Shown here in pieces: positions 7,713 to 15,914 of a stretch of DNA of 64,000 nt (within the stretch, counting starts at the first letter, position 1; each line of letters opens with the position of its first letter). A program made the position numbers and the translations under genes. Under the pieces are notes generated by a model. That model did not search any database and was not told the DNA's origin. It saw nothing but the letters and a program-made list of their open reading frames with translations. The DNA is from Shimia abyssi (GTDB taxonomy: Bacteria > Pseudomonadota > Alphaproteobacteria > Rhodobacterales > Rhodobacteraceae), in assembly GCF_003014475.1 (NCBI RefSeq), contig NZ_PYGJ01000011.1:62001-126000 (forward strand). Reading direction: 5' to 3'.

Positions 7713-8530
7713 CAATTGCCAAGTTTGGCGTGCACTTCGCCCAGATCAATCTCACCGATGGGCATTTTGTTGCCCGGATTTTCAAAATCGTATTTGAACA
7801 GTTGAAAGTCGCGTTTGTAAATTTCGTAAACGAGGTGCATCGACAGATCATCAAAGTAGTCTTCAACCGGGTGCGCACGCTTGGGGCCGTGCCCCTCGGA
7901 TTCGTTGAAGCGAGGGATCTTTGTTAGGTCGATCTCTTTGGGCGTCTCGATTTTGTCCAGTACCTGCTGCATTCCGTCGTTGAAGCTCTCGGTCCAGATG
8001 ATTTTGTCGTAGGCGCCACCATTGACAATGAATGTGGAGACGTGACCTGACATTGCGGACCAATGGATGTCCGGGTCCATTGGTCTGCGCCAGCGAATGG
8101 TATCGCGGGCAAACAGGAGAAAACGACGAAAGCTTTTGATTTGGTCAAACTCTTCCTGTCCGGAATCACCCCCCACATCGATGCCGTATTTTTGGATCAA
8201 CATCGGTACAAGATTGCCGCGATATCGTTTCCCATTGCGCTGGATGCCGCAAATTTTGTCAAAGAAAGACGAAAGAATACGGGTGTAAGGGTTACGCACG
8301 CATGTGAACGCATAAGATTTATGTTCACGTACATTGTCGATTATGGGCTGGTGACTTTCGTCCAGTGCCCATTTGTGCATGCCAGATTTCGCGTCGTGAA
8401 TATCACCGTCAAAAAACACGCCGTGATCCGAGTAATACATGATTTGTCCGATGGACGAACATGCGCATTTTGGGACCACACGATAGAGCACGCTTTCGCT
8501 CTCGGTCATCCAAGTTCCGGGAAAACCCAT
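7712..8530 (-). CDS. Sulfotransferase, carbohydrate-sulfotransferase (family 2) type
   Basis: A 272-residue enzyme expected to transfer sulfate from PAPS to a carbohydrate hydroxyl. The 5'-phosphosulfate loop is VPKCACSS (near residue 20) and the 3'-phosphate-binding strand/helix is CVRNPYTRILSSFFDK (near residue 80), the two signatures of the HNK-1/chondroitin 4-O sulfotransferase superfamily. A C-terminal YKRDFQLFKYDF motif is also typical. I place the start at the ATG at 8530 because a perfect GGAGG lies 8 bases upstream; the open frame reaches a TTG at 8596 without a ribosome site. It diverges from a GT14-like glycosyltransferase across 145 bases and overlaps the broken DUF3052 gene. No signal peptide is visible, so the enzyme should be cytosolic. 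Confidence 0.85.
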   Translation of the reverse strand: MGFPGTWMTESESVLYRVVPKCACSSIGQIMYYSDHGVFFDGDIHDAKSGMHKWALDESHQPIIDNVREHKSYAFTCVRNPYTRILSSFFDKICGIQRNGKRYRGNLVPMLIQKYGIDVGGDSGQEEFDQIKSFRRFLLFARDTIRWRRPMDPDIHWSAMSGHVSTFIVNGGAYDKIIWTESFNDGMQQVLDKIETPKEIDLTKIPRFNESEGHGPKRAHPVEDYFDDLSMHLVYEIYKRDFQLFKYDFENPGNKMPIGEIDLGEVHAKLGN

Positions 8531-8675
8531 AGATTCCGCCTCCGTCAATGGCACCGCCCTTATGGGCCTGTTTCGCCAATACCCTAAAAAAAGCAAATAA
8601 AGTCTGTTTATTCAACGCGTGTTCACGATTAAATGGGTAATCAACGAACATGCAAGCGGGGCAAGTGTTTCTGGA

Positions 8676-10253
8676 ATGGCGAAAATTGCGTATATTTTGC
8701 TGTGCCACAAGGATCCAGAGGCGATTGTCAAACAGGCAGAGCGGCTGACTGCGACGGGCGATTACATCTCGATCCATTTTGACGCACGGGCCAAGGCCGA
8801 GGATTTTCAAACCATCAAGGACGCCTTGTCGGACAATACAAACGTAGCATTTGCACACAAGCGCATCCAGTGCGGTTGGGGCGAGTGGTCACTTGTCGAG
8901 GCCACTTTGTATGCGGTTGAGACCGCCGTGGAGAAATTCCCACGTGCCACGCATTTTTACATGGTGTCGGGCGATTGCATGGTGATCAAATCATCTGAGT
9001 ATATCCATGATTTTCTTGATGAAAATGACGTCGATTTCATCGAGAGCTTTGATTTTTTTGAAAGCAACTGGATCAAGACGGGTATGCAAGGCGAGCGGTT
9101 GATTTATCGTCATTGGTTCAATGAGCGTACGCAAAAGCGCAGGTTCTATTTGGCTTTTAATTTTCAGCGCAAGCTGGGATTGGAGCGTAAGATACCGTCT
9201 GATTTACAGGTTATGATTGGCAGCCAATGGTGGTGCTTGCGTCGCGAAACGATCGAGGCGGTTTTGCATTTCACGAAGCAACGCCGAGATGTAATGAGGT
9301 TTTTCCGAACCACATGGATTCCGGATGAGACTTTTTTTCAGACGATTGTGCGCCACCTTGTTCCTTCAGCAGAAATCCGGTCACGTTCACTGACGTTTCT
9401 GATGTTTACGGACTATGGGATGCCGTTGACGTTCTATAATGACCACTATGAATTGTTGCTGAGCCAAGATTACCTGTTTGCGCGAAAGATCAGCCCCGAG
9501 GCCATTGAGCTAAAGGAACGGTTGGGGCGGCTTTACGCAGAAGAAGGGGTGAAGTTTCAGATCTCCGCCGAAGGGCCTAGCCTTTTTAAATTTTTGACCG
9601 GGCGTGGGCGAGAAGGGAAGAGATTTGCGAGCCGATTCTGGGAGACGGAATCATCGCTTGGTCGCGACCGCGAATTGATGATTCTGGTCTGTAAAAAATG
9701 GCATGTGGCCAAGCGGCTGCTGTATCGGATTCAACAGAAAACCGACATTCCGGCAATTGCCTATCTCTTCAACGAAGAAAGTACGCCGCTGCCGGATCTG
9801 GGCGGTATTCAGTCGACGCTTGAGAAACGGACACGGCACCGGCGGGCGCTGATGAGGATGTTGTTTGACTATTACGACACAAATCGCCTGATCGTTTGTC
9901 TTGATCCGTCTGCGATGGATCTGATGCAAGATTTTTTCAGCGACAGGTCCACCACACGGATGCTTGAATTGCAGTGCAAATTTACCGACGAGTATCTGAC
10001 TGGGCATGCCACCCGAATCGGGCTGGCCGGAGAGCAGACAACGCAAGAAACACTGGAGCGGCTGTTGCCGACCATTCGGCGCGACATTTTGAATGAAAGC
10101 GACCGCATTTTGGATGCTGGGTTTACGAATGTGGTGCACCTTCGTGAAGGCGAAGAAGAAAGCCACAGTATTGCCGCGTTGATGGAGTTTTTGCGGGTGC
10201 CCGAGGAAACTGCAAAGGATGTTGCAGGCGTCGAGCACCTGTTTGACGACTAA
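8676..10253 (+). CDS. GT14-like (core-2/I-branching, xylosyltransferase-like) glycosyltransferase with extra C-terminal domain
   Basis: A 525-residue protein. The first half resembles family 14 glycosyltransferases (beta-1,6-GlcNAc-transferase and peptide O-xylosyltransferase). IAYILLCHKDP opens the fold, IHFDARA contains the nucleotide-sugar aspartate, HFYMVSGDCMVIKS follows, GSQWWCLRR is the acceptor-site segment, and IPDETFFQTIV holds the catalytic-base region. The second half (about 300-525) is a separate domain that I associate with roseobacter proteins annotated only as a domain of unknown function; it contains no recognisable catalytic motif. The ATG at 8676 gives an N-terminus that begins at the first strand. 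It diverges from the sulfotransferase, and the two may build and sulfate one glycan. Confidence 0.8.
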   Translation: MAKIAYILLCHKDPEAIVKQAERLTATGDYISIHFDARAKAEDFQTIKDALSDNTNVAFAHKRIQCGWGEWSLVEATLYAVETAVEKFPRATHFYMVSGDCMVIKSSEYIHDFLDENDVDFIESFDFFESNWIKTGMQGERLIYRHWFNERTQKRRFYLAFNFQRKLGLERKIPSDLQVMIGSQWWCLRRETIEAVLHFTKQRRDVMRFFRTTWIPDETFFQTIVRHLVPSAEIRSRSLTFLMFTDYGMPLTFYNDHYELLLSQDYLFARKISPEAIELKERLGRLYAEEGVKFQISAEGPSLFKFLTGRGREGKRFASRFWETESSLGRDRELMILVCKKWHVAKRLLYRIQQKTDIPAIAYLFNEESTPLPDLGGIQSTLEKRTRHRRALMRMLFDYYDTNRLIVCLDPSAMDLMQDFFSDRSTTRMLELQCKFTDEYLTGHATRIGLAGEQTTQETLERLLPTIRRDILNESDRILDAGFTNVVHLREGEEESHSIAALMEFLRVPEETAKDVAGVEHLFDD

Positions 10254-10269
10254 ATTCGCGACCCAAGAG

Positions 10270-11202
10270 TCAGGCTGAGCGTGTCAGTTTCAGGAACACA
10301 TCTTCAAGATCGGCTTGTTCGGTCTTAACGTCTCGGATTGCGATGCCAGCGTCGCGCACGGCGCTGAGCGCGTTTTCGGCCGTTGTTTCGTTTGCGTGGT
10401 AGGCAATCGCCAAAGCACCATCGTTGCGTCGCGTGACGTGGATGTTTTTCGCCGAAGGGAGCGTTTTGGGCGGTTCCATCGGGTAAATCACCAGGCATTT
10501 TGCGTCCATCTGTCTTAAGAGGTTGGCGGTGCTGTCGCGCGCGACCAGTGAGCCCTGGTTGATGATCGCGATTTCGTCGCACATTTCTTCGGCCTCTTCG
10601 AGGTAGTGCGTGGTCAGAATGATGGTCATGCCGCGTTCGGCGTTTAGCTTGCGGATGTTAGCCCACAGCATTTGGCGCAGCTCGATGTCGACACCCGCAG
10701 TGGGTTCGTCAAGGACGAGGATTTGCGGAGCGTGAACCAGCGCTTTGCCCAAGAGAAGCCGCCGACGCATGCCGCCGGACAATGTGCGGGCGTAGGCCTC
10801 TGCCTTGTCTGTCAGGCCGACCATATCCAGAATCTCGTCGCTGTTGCGCTGGGATTTTGGCACGCCATACAGACCTGCCTGAACCTCTAATGCGCCGCGT
10901 GGCGTGAAAAACGGGTCGAGGTTGAGTTCCTGAGGCATGACTCCGATGGCAGCGCGGGATTGACGCGGGTTTTCATCCTGATCAAATCCCCAAATACGGA
11001 CCGACCCGCGCGATTTGCGGACCAAACCGGCCATGATGTTGATCATGGTGGATTTTCCCGCACCATTGGGTCCAAGCAAGCCAAAAATTGAACCTGCCAG
11101 GACGTCGAGGTCGATACCTTTGAGCGCGTTCTTTTCTGGTGCATTGCGGCCACTTTGGTAGGTCTTTTGCAAGCCTTGAATCTCAATGGCATTCTGCGTC
11201 AT
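10270..11202 (-). CDS. ABC-2-type transporter ATP-binding protein (NodI/CcmA-like)
   Basis: A 310-residue ATPase with Walker A GPNGAGKST, Q-loop region GVMPQELNLD, signature LSGGMRRRL, Walker B ILVLDEP and the switch histidine in ILTTHYLEEAEEM. The roughly 80-residue C-terminal extension is typical of NodI/DrrA/CcmA-type exporters of polysaccharides, drugs or lipids. No ABC-2 permease lies next to it; the flanking genes are the glycosyltransferase (convergent) and a zf-CHCC protein (divergent). The permease must be elsewhere, so the cargo cannot be inferred here. A glycan from the neighbouring enzymes is a guess only. Confidence 0.9.
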   Translation of the reverse strand: MTQNAIEIQGLQKTYQSGRNAPEKNALKGIDLDVLAGSIFGLLGPNGAGKSTMINIMAGLVRKSRGSVRIWGFDQDENPRQSRAAIGVMPQELNLDPFFTPRGALEVQAGLYGVPKSQRNSDEILDMVGLTDKAEAYARTLSGGMRRRLLLGKALVHAPQILVLDEPTAGVDIELRQMLWANIRKLNAERGMTIILTTHYLEEAEEMCDEIAIINQGSLVARDSTANLLRQMDAKCLVIYPMEPPKTLPSAKNIHVTRRNDGALAIAYHANETTAENALSAVRDAGIAIRDVKTEQADLEDVFLKLTRSA

Positions 11203-11308
11203 GGCTGCACTTGCTCCCGGCTGCGCGATCCCTCATATTTGCACTTAAACCGCTGAGCACAGGACAACAAGCTAAGCGCGTGCAATTTCGACCAGAGGAC
11301 GAGCAAAT

Positions 11309-11491
11309 ATGACCATCCAAGCGCCGGAAACCAAGATCGTAGAGACATATCGTGTGGCCTGTGACGGCGGCGAAGGTGCGCTGGGCCATCCGCGTGTCTG
11401 GCTACAGATCCCTCTGGAAACAGGGTGGGTCGAGTGTTCGTATTGCGATTGCAAATTCATTCATAAGGACTACGAGACGGCGAACAACTGA
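11309..11491 (+). CDS. zf-CHCC (NDUFS6-like) zinc-finger protein
   Basis: A 60-residue protein with the motif [17 protein letters not shown] followed by [12 protein letters not shown]. This supplies the Cys-His-Cys-Cys zinc ligands of the zf-CHCC family. The mitochondrial relative is the NDUFS6 subunit of respiratory complex I; alphaproteobacteria carry short free-standing versions, which probably associate with NADH dehydrogenase. It stands alone, divergent from the ABC ATPase and convergent with the phosphatase gene. The start is well placed at the first family residue. Confidence 0.85.
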   Translation: MTIQAPETKIVETYRVACDGGEGALGHPRVWLQIPLETGWVECSYCDCKFIHKDYETANN

Positions 11492-11501
11492 AGCACAGAG
11501 T

Positions 11502-12161
11502 TTAGAGGTGGGTTTGTGCGTGGTGGCGATCTGGCGTTTCCAGATGCGCAATGCCGTTGAACTGGGTCAATAGTGGCTGCCCTAGCACCATTTGCCAGCG
11601 ATGCACCGACGTATTCATGATTGCGAGGCACATCTGTGCCCAGCCGCCCACGTCCAGTGACAGGGTTTGGCGCAGAACTGACCCGATCAGGCCACCGGAT
11701 GTGATGACCAAGGCCCGACCCTGACCGGCGGCGATTTCCTGCATCACGTCCTGTATGCGGTTAGCAAAATGTTCGTGGCTTTCTGGTGCACCTTCGATCT
11801 CGCCGCGCTCCCATGCGCCAAGCACGGCAGGCAAGTGGCTGACAAAGCCTTCGCGCTCGGTTGGCACCTCTAGACCGTATTGCTCTTGCATCAGTTGTGA
11901 CAGGGTGAAGTAGGCGAACTCGTTTAGTCGGGCGTCGTGCGCGATGTCGGCGTGTTCCTCTGCGCCCATGGCGGATGCCGTTTCGATGTGGCGGCGCATG
12001 GTGCCAGTATACACGCGCTGAAAGCGGTCGCCGATGTCTCGCATATAGCCACCAAGCCAAGCGGCCTGTTGATGCCCGAGCGGAGACAGGCGGTCGTAGC
12101 TTTCTTCGTCGCGTGCGGTGGTGTTGGCCTGACCGTGACGGACGAGGGTTATATGTGGCAT
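11502..12161 (-). CDS. Histidine phosphatase family protein
   Basis: A 219-residue branch-1 histidine phosphatase (phosphoglycerate-mutase fold). The catalytic RHG is at residues 8-10 (ITLVRHGQA), the phosphate-pocket arginine lies in RVYTGTMRRHIETA, and VITSGG near residue 155 replaces the more usual V(S/T)HG, so the second catalytic histidine is not obvious. PPM and cobalamin phosphatases share this fold, and the substrate is not predictable. The small gene is transcribed toward the zf-CHCC gene and diverges from the amidohydrolase. Confidence 0.75.
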   Translation of the reverse strand: MPHITLVRHGQANTTARDEESYDRLSPLGHQQAAWLGGYMRDIGDRFQRVYTGTMRRHIETASAMGAEEHADIAHDARLNEFAYFTLSQLMQEQYGLEVPTEREGFVSHLPAVLGAWERGEIEGAPESHEHFANRIQDVMQEIAAGQGRALVITSGGLIGSVLRQTLSLDVGGWAQMCLAIMNTSVHRWQMVLGQPLLTQFNGIAHLETPDRHHAQTHL

Positions 12162-12278
12162 TGGATAAACCTCTGGAACGAATACTTTGTGAGTATTTCA
12201 GTCAAGCGGAGAGGTGAAGAGGTGCTTTGTTAAATAAATGCGATTGATTACTGTTAGACAAACAGCGGAGTGGGACGG

Positions 12279-13475
12279 ATGGTCAATCCAGAGCGGTTTT
12301 TGACGGATTTGCATGAGTTGCGCCAGTTTGGTGCGTCGGGCATCGGAAAGGGTGTTGTACGGCCTGCGTTTTCGGATGCAGATGTTGCTGCAAGAGAGTG
12401 GCTAATGGAGCGCTTTGAAGCGGCGGGCTTGCGGGTTCAAGTCGATCCAGTTGGGTCGGTTTGGGGCTTGGCGGATGGGCCGTCTTTGCTGCTAGGATCG
12501 CATTCCGACAGCCAACCAGAAGGTGGTTGGCTGGATGGCGCGCTTGGCGTGATTGCAGCGCTGGAAGTGGCGCGGGCGGCCAAAGAGTCTGGCGGTCCGG
12601 CGGTGTCGGTTGTGTCTTTTCAAGACGAAGAAGGCCGATTTGGGATCACTACAGGGAGTACAATCTGGTCAGGTGCGGTGCCACTGGAAACCGCAGACAA
12701 TTATACGGATCGCGATGGTGTGCGGTTTGAGACGGCGCGCAGACGGATGAGCCATTTAGTGGGGGATTGGGTTGATCCGGCCCAGTTCACCGGATTTATC
12801 GAGATGCATATCGAGCAGGGCCCGTGGCTTGATAAAGCCGGGGAAGCTGTGGGCGTGGTTACGGATATTGTTGGCATTCGTGACATGCGGATCACTTTTG
12901 AGGGTGAGCAGAACCACGCGGGAACAACGCCGATGCATCTGCGAAAGGATGCAGTTCAGGGGCTGATTGCTTTTGGCACTGCGCTGAACGAAATGCTTGC
13001 GCCTGTTGTCACACCGTCGACGGTGTGGACTATTGGCCATGTGGCGGTTCATCCAAACGCCAGTTCGATAGTACCGGGAAAGGTAACGTTTTCGTTGCAA
13101 TGGCGCGATAGTGAGGCAGCGCGCCTTGGGCAGATGGAAACCATTATTCGCGACACCGCGGTCGGGATATCGGCGAACCGCGGCCTCTCGGTTACATTTG
13201 GGGAAATGCTGGGATTGGAGCCGGTCAAGATGGATGGCCGCTTGCGCGATGCGTTGAGCGATGCGGCAGAGGCCTATGTGAGCGGCAAGTGGCGTACGAT
13301 GCCGTCAGGTGCCTTGCATGATGCAACAAACGTGGCACGCCACGTGCCGGTGGCGATGCTGTTCGTCCCGTCGATTAACGGGGTTAGCCATGCGTTTGAG
13401 GAAGACACAAGCGAAGAGGATTTGGTCGCTGGATTGAATGTGCTGGATGGGGCCGTGCGCCGCCTGACAAACTAG
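12279..13475 (+). CDS. M20-family Zn-dependent amidohydrolase (N-carbamoyl-amino acid / allantoate hydrolase type)
   Basis: A 398-residue hydrolase that cleaves carbamoyl or ureido amides, as in hydantoin, allantoate or beta-ureidopropionate breakdown. Metal-site motifs are [11 protein letters not shown] with [16 protein letters not shown], and EMHIEQGP; substrate binding is expected at [14 protein letters not shown]. The dimerisation/lid segment is around [12 protein letters not shown] chose the ATG at 12279 because GGAG lies 8 bases upstream; a GTG at 12270 is the alternative. It stands alone, so no pathway context decides between allantoate and N-carbamoyl substrates. It overlaps the converging WGR gene by 4 bases. 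Confidence 0.85.
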   Translation: MVNPERFLTDLHELRQFGASGIGKGVVRPAFSDADVAAREWLMERFEAAGLRVQVDPVGSVWGLADGPSLLLGSHSDSQPEGGWLDGALGVIAALEVARAAKESGGPAVSVVSFQDEEGRFGITTGSTIWSGAVPLETADNYTDRDGVRFETARRRMSHLVGDWVDPAQFTGFIEMHIEQGPWLDKAGEAVGVVTDIVGIRDMRITFEGEQNHAGTTPMHLRKDAVQGLIAFGTALNEMLAPVVTPSTVWTIGHVAVHPNASSIVPGKVTFSLQWRDSEAARLGQMETIIRDTAVGISANRGLSVTFGEMLGLEPVKMDGRLRDALSDAAEAYVSGKWRTMPSGALHDATNVARHVPVAMLFVPSINGVSHAFEEDTSEEDLVAGLNVLDGAVRRLTN

Positions 13476-13699
13476 CTGCGTTCATACCCGCGTTTTTGAG
13501 CGCGCTTTCGGAATGTGTCGGCTGCGTTGGACGCTTCACGAAGGTTTCCAAAAATGCTGACCAAGGTCTGCCCTTTTCCACCTGCGACACCCCATTCGCG
13601 AAACACGGAAACCTCTTCGAATAGGTTCATGGCGATCTCAACCCTATAAAACCGAGGGCCAGATTTGGTGGAGGGTTTGTAGAGGATGCAAATCGCCAT
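13472..13699 (-). CDS. WGR-domain protein
   Basis: A 75-residue protein made almost entirely of a WGR domain. [20 protein letters not shown] precedes [10 protein letters not shown], which contains the Trp-Gly segment characteristic of the fold, and the C-terminus is basic (KRAQKRGY). WGR domains occur in PARPs and in bacterial stand-alone copies and probably bind nucleic acid. The function of the stand-alone form is unknown to me. It converges on the amidohydrolase gene. Confidence 0.75.
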   Translation of the reverse strand: MAICILYKPSTKSGPRFYRVEIAMNLFEEVSVFREWGVAGGKGQTLVSIFGNLREASNAADTFRKRAQKRGYERS

Positions 13700-13756
13700 A
13701 CTTGTATCCTATTGCACGGTGATTCGCCGCGCAATAGGGGTGATATAGTCTCTGTT

Positions 13757-14038
13757 TTAGCCCAAGAGAACGATATCAGAAGCACCTGCACCGCGTCTTA
13801 GTGCGTGGACATCGGCAATTGCGGGATCGTTGATCCATGCCAAAGCGCTGTCGCGGTCAGGGAAAGACAGGATGGCGGCCACATCGGGCAGATCCGGCGC
13901 GCCGTCCAAAGCTGTTGCTTCGGCGGAGGCCTGTACAACTTGGCCGCCATGCCGTTGCAGAGCTGCGCCTGCTTTGTCGCGATACTGCGCAAGAGAGTCT
14001 GGGTTGGACACGGTGAGTTTGGCGTAAGCGTAGATCAT
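13757..14038 (-). CDS. DUF1330 family protein
   Basis: A 93-residue protein with a ferredoxin-like alpha-beta fold pattern. It begins MIYAYAKLTVSNPDSLAQYR, then VAAILSFPDRDSALAWIND is the DUF1330 signature. The biochemical role is unknown; related dimeric barrels act as small monooxygenases or binding proteins. The ATG at 14038 has AGGAG 7 bases upstream, so the longer frame starting at 14065 is rejected. It diverges from a LysR regulator across 94 bases, and that arrangement suggests the regulator controls it. Confidence 0.75.
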   Translation of the reverse strand: MIYAYAKLTVSNPDSLAQYRDKAGAALQRHGGQVVQASAEATALDGAPDLPDVAAILSFPDRDSALAWINDPAIADVHALRRGAGASDIVLLG

Positions 14039-14132
14039 TGCTAGCTCCTTTTTGGGTTTATTCAAACATAGCGCAATGCGAGTCTTGCGAAAACGCGTGT
14101 ATTTTCACGCTTCATGTGCGAAAATGCATGCC

Positions 14133-14993
14133 ATGGCGGATTGGGAAGATTTAAAGACAGTTCTGCACTTGGTGCGCGCAGGATCCCTGGCTGGGGCTGG
14201 GGCAGCGCTGGGTGTAAATTACACCACGGTCGCGCGCCGAATTTCACGTATTGAAAAGGATATGGATGTTCGGCTGTTTGATCGGCTGGCTGACGGGTAT
14301 CAGGCGACCGAAGTGGGGAAATCCGTTGCTTTGCGCGCAGCTGAAATGGAGGCGCAAGAGTTGACCTTGATGCGAACCCTTCAGGGACGGGATCAGCTTT
14401 TGTCTGGCACATTGGTCGTGACCGCGCCGCAGCTAATGATTGGTCCTTATATTTCTCCCGTAGCTGCACAATTTTTCAAGGCGCATCCCAATGTTGAGCT
14501 GCGCCTTAAGGCGTCTAATGACATTGTTGACTTAACGCGCCGAGAAGCTGATTTGGCAGTGCGTATCTCACGCAGTCCAGGCGATACGCTCAAAGGGGTG
14601 CGTGTTGCGGGACAACAAACGGCATGTTTTGGTGCGCGTAAGTGGTTGGACCGGACAAAAAATGATGTGATCGATTGGGTGGTCTACGAACAGCAACCAG
14701 AAGTGCCAGTAGCCGCGAAAAGGCACTTCCCAAAATCGCGTGTCGTCTTGGTCTGCGATGACATGGCGGCGATGGTCGGAGCTGCCGTTGCTGGATTAGG
14801 CGTTGTTCGGATGCCGTTCTTTTTAGGGCGTGCGACACCTGGCTTGGTGCAACTACCATTCTTGGATTCTCAACCATACGCCGATGTTTGGGTGCTATCG
14901 CATCCGGACGTGTGGCCATCTGCACGCGTCGCAGCCTTTCGTGAAATGCTGGTCCCGTTTTTCAGGTCGCGCAGAGCGGATTTTCTGAACTAA
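14133..14993 (+). CDS. LysR family transcriptional regulator
   Basis: A 286-residue LysR protein. The winged helix-turn-helix spans about 1-60 (VLHLVRAGSLAGAGAALGVN and YTTVARRISRIEKDM), with an effector-binding domain of two alpha/beta lobes after residue 90 (GTLVVTAPQLM, DIVDLTRREADLAVRIS). The start at 14133 begins at the first DNA-binding helix; upstream in-frame ATGs at 14052, 14076 and 14124 lack ribosome sites. It is divergent from DUF1330 and the likely regulator of it; the effector is unknown. Confidence 0.85.
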   Translation: MADWEDLKTVLHLVRAGSLAGAGAALGVNYTTVARRISRIEKDMDVRLFDRLADGYQATEVGKSVALRAAEMEAQELTLMRTLQGRDQLLSGTLVVTAPQLMIGPYISPVAAQFFKAHPNVELRLKASNDIVDLTRREADLAVRISRSPGDTLKGVRVAGQQTACFGARKWLDRTKNDVIDWVVYEQQPEVPVAAKRHFPKSRVVLVCDDMAAMVGAAVAGLGVVRMPFFLGRATPGLVQLPFLDSQPYADVWVLSHPDVWPSARVAAFREMLVPFFRSRRADFLN

Positions 14994-15009
14994 ACCGCTC
15001 CGAAAAATT

Positions 15010-15038
15010 CCCCGCAGCCGATGTTCTGATCTGCGGGG
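15010..15038 (-). terminator. Hairpin terminator, possibly bidirectional
   Basis: An 8-bp stem CCCCGCAG / CTGCGGGG with a 13-base loop. Read on the minus strand it is followed by AATTTTT (15003-15009), so it can end transcripts of the response regulator gene. Read on the plus strand it lies 17 bases after the LysR stop, so it may serve both genes. Confidence 0.6.
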
Positions 15039-15209
15039 AGTTGGGAGTGTCCCGTGTTTTTGATTTTTCCCCAAATCGCGCTAGCAAGTCAAAAAGGTTC
15101 GTTGGGATTGGTCTCAACATACCACATCTGGCAGGGAATATCTACATATTGTCGGTTTCTACGCTATGTGTACCGGATGTCGTGGGCGGTGGCGTGGTTC
15201 GGATTGGCG
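15039..15209. other. Intergenic stretch, no gene seen
   Basis: About 170 bases between the terminator and the response-regulator stop. Short frames here read into the regulator gene in other frames and have no ribosome site. I see no coding or RNA gene. Confidence 0.5.
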
Positions 15210-15914
15210 CTAAACCCACTCCACATTTCCAAGGAAAATGTATCCGGCGCCGTATATGGTTTTGATAAGCTGAGGGTTTTTTGGGTCTTCGCGTAGTTTC
15301 GTACGCAGACGCGAGATCCGCACATCCATGGCGCGATCAAAGCTTTCTCCTGCTGCACCACCTAGCATTTCTTGCATCTGCGTGCGGCTGATCAGGCGTT
15401 TGGGGCTTTCAAGGAAGAGGCGCAGCACTTCACTTTCGGCATGGCTGAAAGTGGTTTCAGTGCCATTCTCATCTTTGAGAACGTAGCGGTCGAAATAGGC
15501 CGTCCAACCGTTGAAAATTGCTGTGTTGGCGGCAGTGGTCGTTGGGGCTTTGTCCTTGCGCAGGCGGGCGCGGACACGGGCTACCACCTCGGCGGGGTCG
15601 AAGGGTTTGATGATGTAGTCGTCTGCGCCAAGATCAAGACCGGTCACACGATCCTGTACCTGCGCACGTCCTGAGATGATGATAACTGCTGCACCAAGTT
15701 CGAGCGCAAGTCTGTGAACCAGCGTAAGACCGTCCTTGTCGGGCAGACCGAGATCAACAAGGCAGACATCTGGTGTTGTCGATTTCAGCGCGGCTTCGAA
15801 TTCGGTGGCGCGGGAAAAGCCCATGGTACGAAACCCGGCTTCCTCAAGCGCATCGGCAAGGATTGAGCGGATTGCGGGTTCATCATCGAGGATCGTGACG
15901 AGAGGTGCGGTCAT
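15210..15914 (-). CDS. OmpR-family response regulator
   Basis: A 234-residue two-component regulator. The receiver domain has the acidic pair in ILDDEP, the phosphoacceptor Asp54 in LVDLGLPDKDG, a switch serine in IIISGR and the conserved lysine in DDYIIKPFD. The C-terminal OmpR winged helix (about 140-230) has RTQMQEMLGG and AMDVRISRLRTKLREDP, and ends with the wing IKTIYGAGYIF. Its start overlaps the kinase stop by 4 bases, so it is almost certainly the partner of that hybrid sensor. The pair diverges from the Liv-type uptake operon, which is the most likely target. Confidence 0.92.
   Translation of the reverse strand: MTAPLVTILDDEPAIRSILADALEEAGFRTMGFSRATEFEAALKSTTPDVCLVDLGLPDKDGLTLVHRLALELGAAVIIISGRAQVQDRVTGLDLGADDYIIKPFDPAEVVARVRARLRKDKAPTTTAANTAIFNGWTAYFDRYVLKDENGTETTFSHAESEVLRLFLESPKRLISRTQMQEMLGGAAGESFDRAMDVRISRLRTKLREDPKNPQLIKTIYGAGYIFLGNVEWV

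Noticed and set aside
9651-10238. Minus-strand frame opposite the GT14-like gene
   Set aside because: Antisense shadow; composition is unlike a protein and no start signal is seen.
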